A model generated the notes under the pieces. It ran no database searches. It had not been told where the DNA came from and was given only the letters and a program-made list of their open reading frames with translations. From the NCBI GenBank assembly GCA_027346125.1, contig DAIEST010000183.1, forward strand, positions 1-35,538: 35,538 nucleotides of DNA, in the 5' to 3' direction. Each line of letters opens with the position of its first letter. Positions within the stretch are counted from its first letter, which is position 1. The stretch is from Leptospirillum sp. GTDB taxonomy: Bacteria > Nitrospirota > Leptospirillia > Leptospirillales > Leptospirillaceae. This document shows, piece after piece, positions 9,134-18,104 of this stretch. A program made the position numbers and the translations under genes.

Positions 9134-9830
9134 TCAGTTCGAGTCGTCAGAATCTTTCCTCTGTATGACGACTTTGTTTTTCCGAATGATTTTCCTGAAT
9201 GCTTCGCTTGTTACGGCCCAATCGATGATATTGACCTTGTAGGAATATTGGAGTCGCTGAAAGCGTCCCTCAGGAAGGCCAAGGTCCTGAAATCCAGCGG
9301 AGTACCCCCGATGATGTCCAGATCGAGGTCGAACACCTCATTGGATGTCTGTTTTTTCCGGGAAGCAGCCGGTTCAGGATCTCCATGATAATTCCGATGT
9401 GGTCCTCTCGAACATCAATCGGCATTTCGCAAGGCTTCCAGCAAACCGATCGCATTGGGGAGGAATCATTCGGCCCGTTTGAACACGACATTGGCAACTT
9501 GGGGATTATAGGAGTTCGAGGTCCCATTGCGGGCCTCATAATGTTGTCCAATCCACTCTTCGGCGCTCTGGATGAGCCGGAGTCGGGCGGATTTCCTGAA
9601 CAGGTCTCTTTTTGTACGGATTGCGCTTTCCGCAACCTGGGCGATATGCTTCAGATATTGCTGGATCTGCTTCCATCTGATCTCCATGGTGTACTTGAAG
9701 CGTTGGATGACGCTGTCCCGGAATAACTCGTTTTTGGGATCGGCTCGTCCTGATTCATTCCGGATTTGAGTTGTCCGATCGATTTTTCCAACGACTCAAG
9801 ATTCAGGGGTTCCAATCCAACTCCTTGACA
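9134..9830 (-). pseudogene. Degraded HEPN (HI0074-like) plus MNT nucleotidyltransferase (HI0073-like) pair
   Basis: Across broken frames: LESLEKSIGQLKSGMN..ELFRDSVIQRFKYTMEI...WIGQHYEARNGTSNSYNPQVANVVFKRAE*FLPNAIGLLEALRNAD (HEPN) then VFDLDLDIIGGTPLDFRTLAFLRDAFSDS..YKVNIIDWAVTSEAFRKIIRKNKVVIQ (MNT), with stops and frameshifts. Confidence 0.7.
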
Positions 9831-10039
9831 AAAAGTGTTTGCGGATTCTTCCTCGCTGTTTTTTCATGGGAAACTTGCCCGTTTAGGTCCGGGTAGTCAA
9901 AACTCCTCCAAAGATTCCCTTTTCTTTTAGCATCTTCCCTCTAATTGCGTTCTTGATGATGGTAATAGAGTCAGTTTTCTTCTCCGGGTGATGGAAAGGG
10001 AGAAGGTTTCAGGGGAAAATATATCTGGGGACGATATCC

Positions 10040-10702
10040 TTACAAATCTAGATCGAGATGCCTGTTGGAAAACCCGGATGCTAGGGGGCAGATCAGATGA
10101 GTGACCGGTTTGACGGTATTCTCTTCGATTCGGGTGCTATAGGCTGAAAGCGTATATTTGTATGTGCCGCAGTAACTCTCCAGAAAGAAGGGACCGATTT
10201 TCGGATCGATACGAATCGTCTTATCGAGACGGGTCAGTCCGATAACCATTTCCAGAATATCTTCTCTCAATTCCTTGGCCTCATCCAGTGCCGAATTGAT
10301 ATCGTCCTCGGAAAGAGATGCGGAGGTTTTCCTCTTATAGTCCGATTTGTGATAGGGGTGGCTATGATACGTTCCTAGGTACTGAATCATGGGATAGGCT
10401 TCCAGAACCTCCCGAATCCGCTCATAATGGCGGGAGGACGGTTCCACCGATGTTGGGGTTTTGATTTCAAGAACATGCATTGGAATGGTGAACTGGACCG
10501 TGTGAACAATCAAATTGTTTTTAAGGACGCGCTGACCAAAGAGCAGTCCAAAAACCTCCCCCTCTGGGAAGCGGAATCGGAGTTTGAAAAAGGGAGAACC
10601 CACCTCTCGCTTTCCTCCGTATTTAGATGGATAGGATTCGATGGATGAGGCGAGTATTGAGAGAAAGGCTGCGTCCGAGAGATACACGAGTGATTCCATC
10701 AA
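10040..10702 (-). CDS. JAMM/MPN (JAB1/Mov34-like) metalloprotease-domain protein
   Basis: 220 aa; GEVFGLLFG (E motif), YLGTYHSHP...SLSEDD (HxH...S..D-type motif with a longer insertion). Confidence 0.65.
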   Translation of the reverse strand: MMESLVYLSDAAFLSILASSIESYPSKYGGKREVGSPFFKLRFRFPEGEVFGLLFGQRVLKNNLIVHTVQFTIPMHVLEIKTPTSVEPSSRHYERIREVLEAYPMIQYLGTYHSHPYHKSDYKRKTSASLSEDDINSALDEAKELREDILEMVIGLTRLDKTIRIDPKIGPFFLESYCGTYKYTLSAYSTRIEENTVKPVTHLICPLASGFSNRHLDLDL

Positions 10703-10772
10703 ATTATCCCCCTCCGTCTGTCAAGGGAAGAACTACCCCTGTTCGGTCCCGTCCAAGTCTTTTACAAGGTCT

Positions 10773-11843
10773 TCAATCCGCATGCCCCGAAAGGCGGTTG
10801 GAAAACAACGACTCAAGAAACTGTACATTGGTGGTCAAGACGATAGGCGCATCCCAGTTCTGAGAGAGCAGGCGGCGTTGACGGTCAGTTACATTTTCCG
10901 CGTCACCTCTCGCCGCCTCCTCACCAAGACCAGCCAAACTATGATGCTCCAGAACAAAGTTGTCTGGAAAACCCGTAAATACACTTCTGTATACTCTCGC
11001 CGTTTGGTCAATGATGGAGAGAAAAGGCATGACAACTATGATCCGACACAACTTATGCCGGGCGGCATGTTCCAGGGCAAACTTGAGCATAGCCAATGTT
11101 TTTCCGGAACCAGTCGGCGCGGTGAAGGTAAATGTCCCGGTTTCGCTCTGCGAGGCTTTGATCGCATCTTGCCAAAGCATCTCCCTTGCTAAGCGCACTC
11201 TCCCCTCAGTCTGATTTTTGTTCCGGATATTGAGCATGTACGAATCAAGTGCAGTCAAAGCAGCATCCGTATCGAGGTCTGATCCGTTGGGACGATAGCG
11301 TTTTCCGTTTGCGTTGCCCTCGAAATGTGCCTCGGTGTCGACAAAGTCAGCATCCGAAAGGCAGGAAAACAAGAGTCGGACATCGAGCATCGCGGCAACG
11401 GGGTATCTCATACCGTCCTTTAACGAAAGCGCTGTGCGTTCTGGAGTCTCAAATGCCAAGCCGTCCATTTCGGCCAGATGTTTAAGGTGCAGTGGGTCAG
11501 GATCGCTCAGTTCGAGACGGAAAGGATGGTTCTGGATAAGCATCTTGGGATCTATGCCTCGCAAAAATTCTACTGATGCACCTTGCAATCCGACATGATG
11601 TCCCTGGATTGCCAAAGCGGCGGCTACTGTGTGTGTTTCCGTCAGAGCAATCCAAGCACCCTGCGACCAGTGGTCGAGGCCGGAGTCCATGCCATGGAGC
11701 CTGTCCTGGAAACGGGTACCATACTTGCCTAAATCGTGTAACAGACCGGCTAATGCTGCTTCATTAGACCACGATGCTTTCCCGGCAAACTGCTTTGCGA
11801 GTCGACCTACACACTCTTCAGGTGATCGGCAAGCAGATGCCAT
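10773..11843 (-). pseudogene. Truncated Cas3 (HD domain plus N-terminal helicase part) of a second CRISPR-Cas system
   Basis: HD motif AGLLHDLGKYGTRFQDRL, GHH, Walker A FTAPTGSGKTLAMLKFALEHA, VVMPFLSIIDQTARVYR, then TTNVQFLESLFSNR and an abrupt stop before the DEAD-box and helicase C-terminal part. Confidence 0.8.
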
Positions 11844-12273
11844 TGTCCAGCCGAATTTTCACTATGTGCGTAAACTGCTTCCATTAATAATCGACTCACT
11901 CATAATTGTAATGAAGGTCTTCAAAAATTGAATTTTAGAGGGCGATGTAATCGTTTATGAAAAAGTAATCGTTTGAATAGAAAATATCAATAAAATATAC
12001 CCAAAATCGAAATTGATTTTCTGTCCACCGCTTTCAAAAGGGGTGTGGAGGGCAATTCCGGTTTTTGGGCCGGGGTTCCTCTCCAATGTGTCCGACTTTT
12101 ACCCAAAGAAGGGGGAAAGTTCAGAAATCCTGGCCTTTCCCCAATTTAAGGCCGCATTTTTACTCAGGTCTCCTTTTGTTTCCGTTGACCCCGGGATGGA
12201 TGGGGCCGGACAACCCCTATGCATCACTCTTTCCTGGACAAAAAACATTCATTTTTTCCGAGCCCCGGTGTCT

Positions 12274-12306
12274 GTTTTCCCCCGTGAAAGACGGGGTGTG
12301 GAAAAC
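12274..12306. repeat. 33-nt extended palindrome/hairpin
   Basis: GTTTTCC-CCCGT-GAAAG-ACGGG-gtgt-GGAAAAC: outer 7-bp and inner 5-bp stems. Confidence 0.5.
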
Positions 12307-12563
12307 TTGACTTTTCTCGGATCATCCGAAAACAAAATCAATTTCCGATAAGGATTTTCAGTTTCGAATCCCCACACCGGCTCTGCTTTTAGACAGATTT
12401 TACTTTTTCGACTTCTTCTCAGGCTTCCGGGGATCATCTGTGGAAAACTCTGTGGAGAAATCCCGACAAGACAATAGCCGCCCGTTTTTCTTCTCCTTGA
12501 TCAAGATCTGGTCAAGCGACCGAGTGGGAAAATAGAGGGCAAATCTGATCCGGGTGGATCCTT

Positions 12564-13463
12564 TCAGGGGGATGTCCGGGCGATTTCCTGGAGAATTCGT
12601 TCGATTATTCGAATCTCGGTGGGGTAGGTCCACAAGACACAAAGGAGTTCCCCGAAATGGGTGGACTCGATCTTCTCCTGAAAAGAATAGGCCGCGACCG
12701 CACGGGCCGCCATCAGCACTTTTTTCCATCTGCGGTCGGAGATCCAGACTCCTTCCTGGAAAAACCGCTCCCTCAGGTGCAGGATGGCTTCGAGACCGCT
12801 TTTACCCAGTCCGATCCTGTTCCGGATACTGTCTTCGCTTTCCTTGAACCGTTCCGGGGGAATCCCGTTTCCGGAATCGGGAGAAACGATCTCCGACCGG
12901 TCCGTTCCCATGGACAGAAACCGCTGGAAGTTTTCGGAGCCGGAGATCGGCCTCACGATCGACCGGAAGGTGAACCGGTCATAGAACGCATCCAGTCCGT
13001 CGGCAGGAGACGGGTTCTGGTTGCTGGCGCCGAAAAGGGTCAAAAGAGGAATCCTTCGGGTGTCCGGGAGATAGGCAATCCGTTCGTTCAGGATGGGGAG
13101 CAGTCCCAGAAGGGTCTCCTTCGGAGCCCTGAAGACTTCGTCCAGAAAGACGACGTGGGCGCCGGGGATCTGATCTTCTCCCATGAGGGAGCGGAATGCC
13201 GTTTCTCCGGTCATCGATGTTTCATGGTAGCGGGCTCCCTCCAATCGCCGGACCAGAGAACGGATCAGAAGACTCTTGGCGGTACCCGGGGCTCCGATCT
13301 GATAGACATGTTCGTTGATCAGGAGGGCCAGGAGTGCGGAACGGACCACTTCCTTTCGCTCCAGGAAGGCGTCGTTCAACTCTTCCTCGATCGCCCGGCA
13401 CCTCTCGATGAGGTCGAAGAGCGCATCGAGAGGCATGGAGGACTCGCCGGTTCCGGAAATCAT
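12564..13463 (-). CDS. MoxR/RavA-family AAA+ ATPase encoded at the end of the T4SS operon
   Basis: QIGAPGTAKSLLIRSLVRRL (Walker A), VVFLDEVFRAPKETLLGLLPILNER (Walker B), FGASNQNP; ATGA overlap with the virB10-like gene. Confidence 0.88.
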   Translation of the reverse strand: MISGTGESSMPLDALFDLIERCRAIEEELNDAFLERKEVVRSALLALLINEHVYQIGAPGTAKSLLIRSLVRRLEGARYHETSMTGETAFRSLMGEDQIPGAHVVFLDEVFRAPKETLLGLLPILNERIAYLPDTRRIPLLTLFGASNQNPSPADGLDAFYDRFTFRSIVRPISGSENFQRFLSMGTDRSEIVSPDSGNGIPPERFKESEDSIRNRIGLGKSGLEAILHLRERFFQEGVWISDRRWKKVLMAARAVAAYSFQEKIESTHFGELLCVLWTYPTEIRIIERILQEIARTSP

Positions 13464-14413
13464 GGTTTGCGGGATGCGGCCGGCAAGGGAAATCCCTGGA
13501 GGACCACGACATCGACGGGGGTTCCCCGTTCGAGCCGGTATGTGGACTGTCGGGTCTGGATCGGCATATTGTTCTGCGTTTCGTAGAGCACGTTCCCGGC
13601 TTCCTGCATGGCAAGGGCGTTTCCGATACTCGCGTTTCCCATCCATCCTGCGCTTCCGATGGCTTCGCCGCCCAACATCAGGGAGTCTCTGCCGACAGAG
13701 CTTCCCATGTTGCCGGCGTAGTGGCGGGCCAGACGCACCGGAACGCCTTCCCTGCCCTCCGCCATGGCGTATCCGGACATGGATGCCTCAAGCGCATTGC
13801 CGAACAGGACCCGGACGAACCGGATCCTGAGACGCCCGTCTCCGCCGAGGGTTTCCGGGTACCCGAGAATTTCGATGGTCCGGCCCAGTCTCAGGCGTCC
13901 CACCGACTGTGGAGGGACCGACACAAAAACAGGCGCGCTGCTGCCGGGCCCGTCGGCCTCCCGCAGGACCGTTCCCCGAAGAATGCTTCCGGCCGGAATG
14001 GTCCGGCCGGGAGCCGGAGGAGTGTCCTGTCGCGCCGCCAGAACCGGAGGCAGTGCGTCGGGGTGGCCCCGGAAAATGGTCTGCACCAGTGAAAGGAGGG
14101 GATTGCCCGGACCGGGTGCGGCCGGACCGGAAGGAGCCCCTATATAGACGGTGCTCTGGGTGTTGAGATCGTGAGGGCTATCCTGACCGCGACCGACAGG
14201 GATCTTCTCTCCGGACCCCGTCCGTCCGGACAGGGTTTGCCATGAGGGTTTTATGGACCATTCCGGAGGCTGGCTGCCGGGAAGACTTTGCCAGTTCTCG
14301 GCCCCGCTTTCGAGGTTTTTCCCTCCGGAACCGGGAAGCGTCCGGGGATGGAGCGCCGAATACAGAAAAAGGCCCACGCCCACAAGTCCCAGAATGAAGC
14401 CCCAGCGTCCCAT
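13460..14413 (-). CDS. VirB10/TrbI-like T4SS protein
   Basis: N-terminal TM, Pro-rich linker, IPAGSILRGTVL and C-terminal LERGTPVDVVVLQGF pattern; directly after virB9-like gene. Confidence 0.8.
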   Translation of the reverse strand: MGRWGFILGLVGVGLFLYSALHPRTLPGSGGKNLESGAENWQSLPGSQPPEWSIKPSWQTLSGRTGSGEKIPVGRGQDSPHDLNTQSTVYIGAPSGPAAPGPGNPLLSLVQTIFRGHPDALPPVLAARQDTPPAPGRTIPAGSILRGTVLREADGPGSSAPVFVSVPPQSVGRLRLGRTIEILGYPETLGGDGRLRIRFVRVLFGNALEASMSGYAMAEGREGVPVRLARHYAGNMGSSVGRDSLMLGGEAIGSAGWMGNASIGNALAMQEAGNVLYETQNNMPIQTRQSTYRLERGTPVDVVVLQGFPLPAASRKP

Positions 14414-15525
14414 CAGTGCCCCCCTGCCCCGGAGTCCCGGCTCAGGACGATTTCCGGGCCACCCCGGTAATGTCCGGAAAGATCGACCTGTATCCCTTCG
14501 TGGCTGCCCACCCGAGGGATCGATTCCACGGGGATCAGGAACCGGGCTCTCCCCCCGGCGGGCATCTCTTCCTGGAATCCCCTCTCCCAGTCCGACTGGC
14601 TGTCGTATTTCTTTTCCCCCTCCCACAGGAGTGCCGTCCGGAACAGCCGGATCCGGATTCGGGTCACCCGGAACGGATGGGTCCCCCGATCGATGGCCTC
14701 GAGCAGTCCGAACGTGTGATGCGACGATTGCGAGAAACCCAGGAAGGTAAAGACAATGCCCGACTCTTCCCCATGGATCGGGAACGGGACGGTAGGCCCC
14801 GCTTCGGAGAGGGATTTCTCGCGGTTGGATTCGATTTCCCGGTCTGCCTTTTCTTCGATCGTTTTTTTCAGATCCGTCCGGATGGGGTTCAGGTTGACGA
14901 CCGTTTCCGCCCGGGGCGACCTGAAGGTGATCAGATCGTCCTCCCGTCCTGCCGGGGCCATGAGGATCCTGAAGGTCAGGCGCTTGTGCAGGGTATAGAT
15001 GATCATGTTGGTCCGTGCCTCCGGATCGTAGGTGATCGGCTTGACCTTCACGCGGGATCCGAAGACTTCCGCCAGAAAAAGCTTCGAATCCCCCATATAG
15101 ACTTCTTTGGCCTCCTCGGGCAGATCGATCAGGGAGACATGGGAAACGGCGGTCCGAAGGGTGTAGATGCGGTCCGGATCGTATGTCCGGGTCTGAATGC
15201 CGCGACGATGGCGATGCTCCGGAAAGGCGTGAAGTGGAAGAGGTTTCTTGAGCATCACGATATTGTCCGTACGGGGGTCCCCTTCCGACGCGGTCTCAGG
15301 AGGAAGCGCAGGATCTTTCCTGGGGGCGACAGGTGCCGTTGGCGCCGGAAGGGGAGCGGGTGCCGGGGGAAGCGGGTCCAGCCCGGGAGCGGCGGGGATC
15401 GCCACAACCTGGGGTGCGGCGGTTTCCGTCTGGCGCGAAGACGGGCGGGCATCCATATAAAGGAAGACCGGTAGCAGGACGATTGTCAGGCTCAGGACGA
15501 ATCCCGCGAGAAATCCTTTTTTCAT
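14413..15525 (-). CDS. VirB9/TrbG-like T4SS protein
   Basis: TYDPDRIYTLRTAVSHVSLIDLPEEAKEVYMGDSKLF ... TNMIIYTLHKRLTFRIL typical of VirB9/CagX. Confidence 0.85.
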   Translation of the reverse strand: MKKGFLAGFVLSLTIVLLPVFLYMDARPSSRQTETAAPQVVAIPAAPGLDPLPPAPAPLPAPTAPVAPRKDPALPPETASEGDPRTDNIVMLKKPLPLHAFPEHRHRRGIQTRTYDPDRIYTLRTAVSHVSLIDLPEEAKEVYMGDSKLFLAEVFGSRVKVKPITYDPEARTNMIIYTLHKRLTFRILMAPAGREDDLITFRSPRAETVVNLNPIRTDLKKTIEEKADREIESNREKSLSEAGPTVPFPIHGEESGIVFTFLGFSQSSHHTFGLLEAIDRGTHPFRVTRIRIRLFRTALLWEGEKKYDSQSDWERGFQEEMPAGGRARFLIPVESIPRVGSHEGIQVDLSGHYRGGPEIVLSRDSGAGGH

Positions 15526-16208
15526 GGTTTTTTTCCTTCTGCTGTCGTCCGGTCGATCAGATGTTCCGCATAGGACGAGACCCACAGCCCATAGGGATTC
15601 GTTCCGGTCGCTTCCCCTTCCCGGACGACCATGCGGGATTTCAGGATGTCGTCGCGTTTCCGGGAGGGATCATCATAGGAGTGCACGTGCCGGACGCTGA
15701 CGACCACGATCGAGTAGATGCCGCTCGAAATCTCGTGGATTTGACTTTCTTTGACCTCAAGCCGGCTCCGGATCCGGGAAGACACGATCTTCGAAACGAA
15801 CTGGCTGTCGGAAAAAGCCTTCTGGAGATGATTCCTGAGGTCCGGGGTCATCATCCGGAAGGCCCGCGAAAGCCGGTAGGTTTCCTGAAACGAGTCGTAT
15901 TGGGTGAAGTTCCGCATAAAATCATGGACGAAGGCCGACAGGATCAATCGGAACCGGGCCTGTTCGTCCTCCCTGGACAAAGGGGCCAGTGCGATCATCT
16001 GGCCGTTCCGGGCGATTCCGACAACGAGGGGTTCCCGGGGAGAGAGTCGCCAGAGAAGCCCGAGAGCCAGGAGGAACAGGATGGCGGTCGCCCAATAGGC
16101 GCGCTGGTGCCAGACCAGTCTGGCCTCGAGTTCCAGAAGGCGATCCGTCCCGGAGGGAGGTCGGGGGATTTCTCGTTCGCCCTCTTCTTTCATGAATGGA
16201 AAAATCAT
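15522..16208 (-). CDS. VirB8/TrbF-like T4SS protein
   Basis: Single N-terminal TM and periplasmic NTF2-like region; position upstream of virB9. Confidence 0.7.
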   Translation of the reverse strand: MIFPFMKEEGEREIPRPPSGTDRLLELEARLVWHQRAYWATAILFLLALGLLWRLSPREPLVVGIARNGQMIALAPLSREDEQARFRLILSAFVHDFMRNFTQYDSFQETYRLSRAFRMMTPDLRNHLQKAFSDSQFVSKIVSSRIRSRLEVKESQIHEISSGIYSIVVVSVRHVHSYDDPSRKRDDILKSRMVVREGEATGTNPYGLWVSSYAEHLIDRTTAEGKKP

Positions 16209-17470
16209 GGGGTCTCCTCGTTCGGGACAGATGTCTCTGGCGTTTTCCGGGTTTTACGCGCTTTGGCCACCGGTTTTTCGGAAGCGGACCCCTCTGGAGA
16301 CACCGTTTTTCGGGGCGAACGCTTCCGGACCGGAGCGTCGGTTGCCGTCCGGGCGGGGGAGGATTTTTTCGGGACGGTTTTTCGGGTGCGCGAAGAGGCG
16401 GGAGGGGTTGCGGTCTCTTCGGCGGCTGCCCGGGATCCGGTCTTGCGGCCGGACCTTGTCTTCCTGGCTTCTTCTTTTTCTTTCGGTTTCCGTTTCCAGA
16501 CGAGGGATGTCATGCTGTAGGGTCCGATCCTGAGCTGTCTTTTCCGATAGACCCTTTTCCCCTGCCCCAGATCTTTCGTGACGCTTCCGACCTTGAATTC
16601 TCCCAGTCCCAGGGGCAGTTCTCCGGTGGTCACCGGACGGAGCACTCCTTCGGAGAAGATCCTTTTTCCGAGAAGGACCGCCTGGGGTCCGGCGAAAGAT
16701 CCGACCCCTTCGTAGGACCGGTCCAGAAGAAGATGTGTCAGGACCGGTACCATCAGGAACATCAGGACCAGGATCAGCATGATGCCGAGAGAGAGGGTCT
16801 GGTTTTCGAAAACCGATCCGAAGCCTCCGGGATTCAGGGCCTGGACGAGATTCACGGCGGTGAAGATTCCGACGAACAGGTTGTGGATGACCACCCATAG
16901 CATGATCTCGAGCGCGTTGCGACCCCACTGGACGATCATGAAGAACATGCCCGGGATGATCGCCATCGCGCACAGGAGCGGCCCGATCGCATAGAGGAAG
17001 GCCAGCAGAGCGTACCGGAGAAGGGTGAACAGGAAGATCAGCACCTTCAGGAAATCCATCAGGAGGAGGTAGATCATTCCCATCGGATCGGTCAGGACGC
17101 TGAAAAAGGATCCGGAGGAACCGGGGACCAACGGGGCGTTCCAGATGGATTCATAGAAAAGGAGGACCATCCGGCCCGGGTAGATGGCGTTGGCGATGGC
17201 TCCCACCAGAAGGGACAGATCCTGGAAGAAAGCGCCATATCCGACGAGAAGGATGAAGACTGCGACAATGCGGAGAAGGTCCGGGAAGACGGATTTCTGA
17301 TCCCGCATCTTTCCCCACAGGAACAGGATTGCGATCGGAAGCGTGATCATCATCAGAATCCGGGCCACCGACAGCACCTGGTTCTGGATCGGAGACATGA
17401 CGCAGGGAATGGTATAGGAATCCTGGAAAAGGAGTGTCCCAAAACGACCGTTCGGGTCCGCACAGTTCAT
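16205..17470 (-). CDS. VirB6/TrbL-like polytopic T4SS membrane protein
   Basis: Many TM segments followed by a basic C-terminal tail; operon position. Confidence 0.75.
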   Translation of the reverse strand: MNCADPNGRFGTLLFQDSYTIPCVMSPIQNQVLSVARILMMITLPIAILFLWGKMRDQKSVFPDLLRIVAVFILLVGYGAFFQDLSLLVGAIANAIYPGRMVLLFYESIWNAPLVPGSSGSFFSVLTDPMGMIYLLLMDFLKVLIFLFTLLRYALLAFLYAIGPLLCAMAIIPGMFFMIVQWGRNALEIMLWVVIHNLFVGIFTAVNLVQALNPGGFGSVFENQTLSLGIMLILVLMFLMVPVLTHLLLDRSYEGVGSFAGPQAVLLGKRIFSEGVLRPVTTGELPLGLGEFKVGSVTKDLGQGKRVYRKRQLRIGPYSMTSLVWKRKPKEKEEARKTRSGRKTGSRAAAEETATPPASSRTRKTVPKKSSPARTATDAPVRKRSPRKTVSPEGSASEKPVAKARKTRKTPETSVPNEETP

Positions 17471-17477
17471 CGATGGC

Positions 17478-18104
17478 TTACCGGAACATGATCCACTGGG
17501 GAATCTCCATCCGGACCCGTTCCTGGTCGAGCTGCGTCCGTTGGTGGGACTGATTGATGACCCGCCCTTCGAGTCCGATCGAGGAGGACTGCTCCTTCAG
17601 GAGGTACAGGAGGTCTTTGTGGATGGAGAGGAGCATCTGGTAGATGTGCCCCTGGGTATCGGCTCCGAGCCGGAGCGCCCCCTGGGGGCTGGCCTGGTAG
17701 GCCATCTGGTGGATCCCCGCGCCGATCGCCTCTTCTCCCGGTGCCTGGGCGATGCCTCCCAGGGCCTCGCCCATCCCTTCATGAGCGGATCGGGTCAACT
17801 CCGACACGCCGGGGACGGGGCCGCCCGGAGAGGGCGCCGGCCTCAGGGGTTCGGCCGGCAGAACCGGCAATCCGTAAAAATCCACCCCCTGGTTCTTTTC
17901 GGCAAAGAAATTCTTCAGCCGCTGGATATTCTGGAGCGTTCTGGTTTCGACCCAGAGGATCCGTCCTTCCATCATGTTTCCGAGACCTCCGATGGCCTGG
18001 GCCCGTTCCGGAAGAACGACAAGAAGGAGGAGGATCGAACCGGCCGCAAGAGAGAACATGCCCGGAAGATGTGGAAAGAGCTTTCGATCGCGGCCGTTCG
18101 TCAA
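17478..18104 (-). CDS. VirB5/TrbJ-like T4SS protein
   Basis: Signal-peptide-like N-terminus and NQSHQRTQLDQERVR; candidate TTG start overlapping the virB4 stop (TTGA), alternative ATG at 18059. Confidence 0.6.
   Translation of the reverse strand: MTNGRDRKLFPHLPGMFSLAAGSILLLLVVLPERAQAIGGLGNMMEGRILWVETRTLQNIQRLKNFFAEKNQGVDFYGLPVLPAEPLRPAPSPGGPVPGVSELTRSAHEGMGEALGGIAQAPGEEAIGAGIHQMAYQASPQGALRLGADTQGHIYQMLLSIHKDLLYLLKEQSSSIGLEGRVINQSHQRTQLDQERVRMEIPQWIMFR

Noticed and set aside
11980-12400. Possible remnant CRISPR array of the second system (CCCCGTGAAAGACGGGGTGTGGAAAAC looks repeat-like)
   Set aside because: Only one good copy plus a partial GGGGTGTGGA match about 250 bp away; no regular spacing, so not called as CRISPR.
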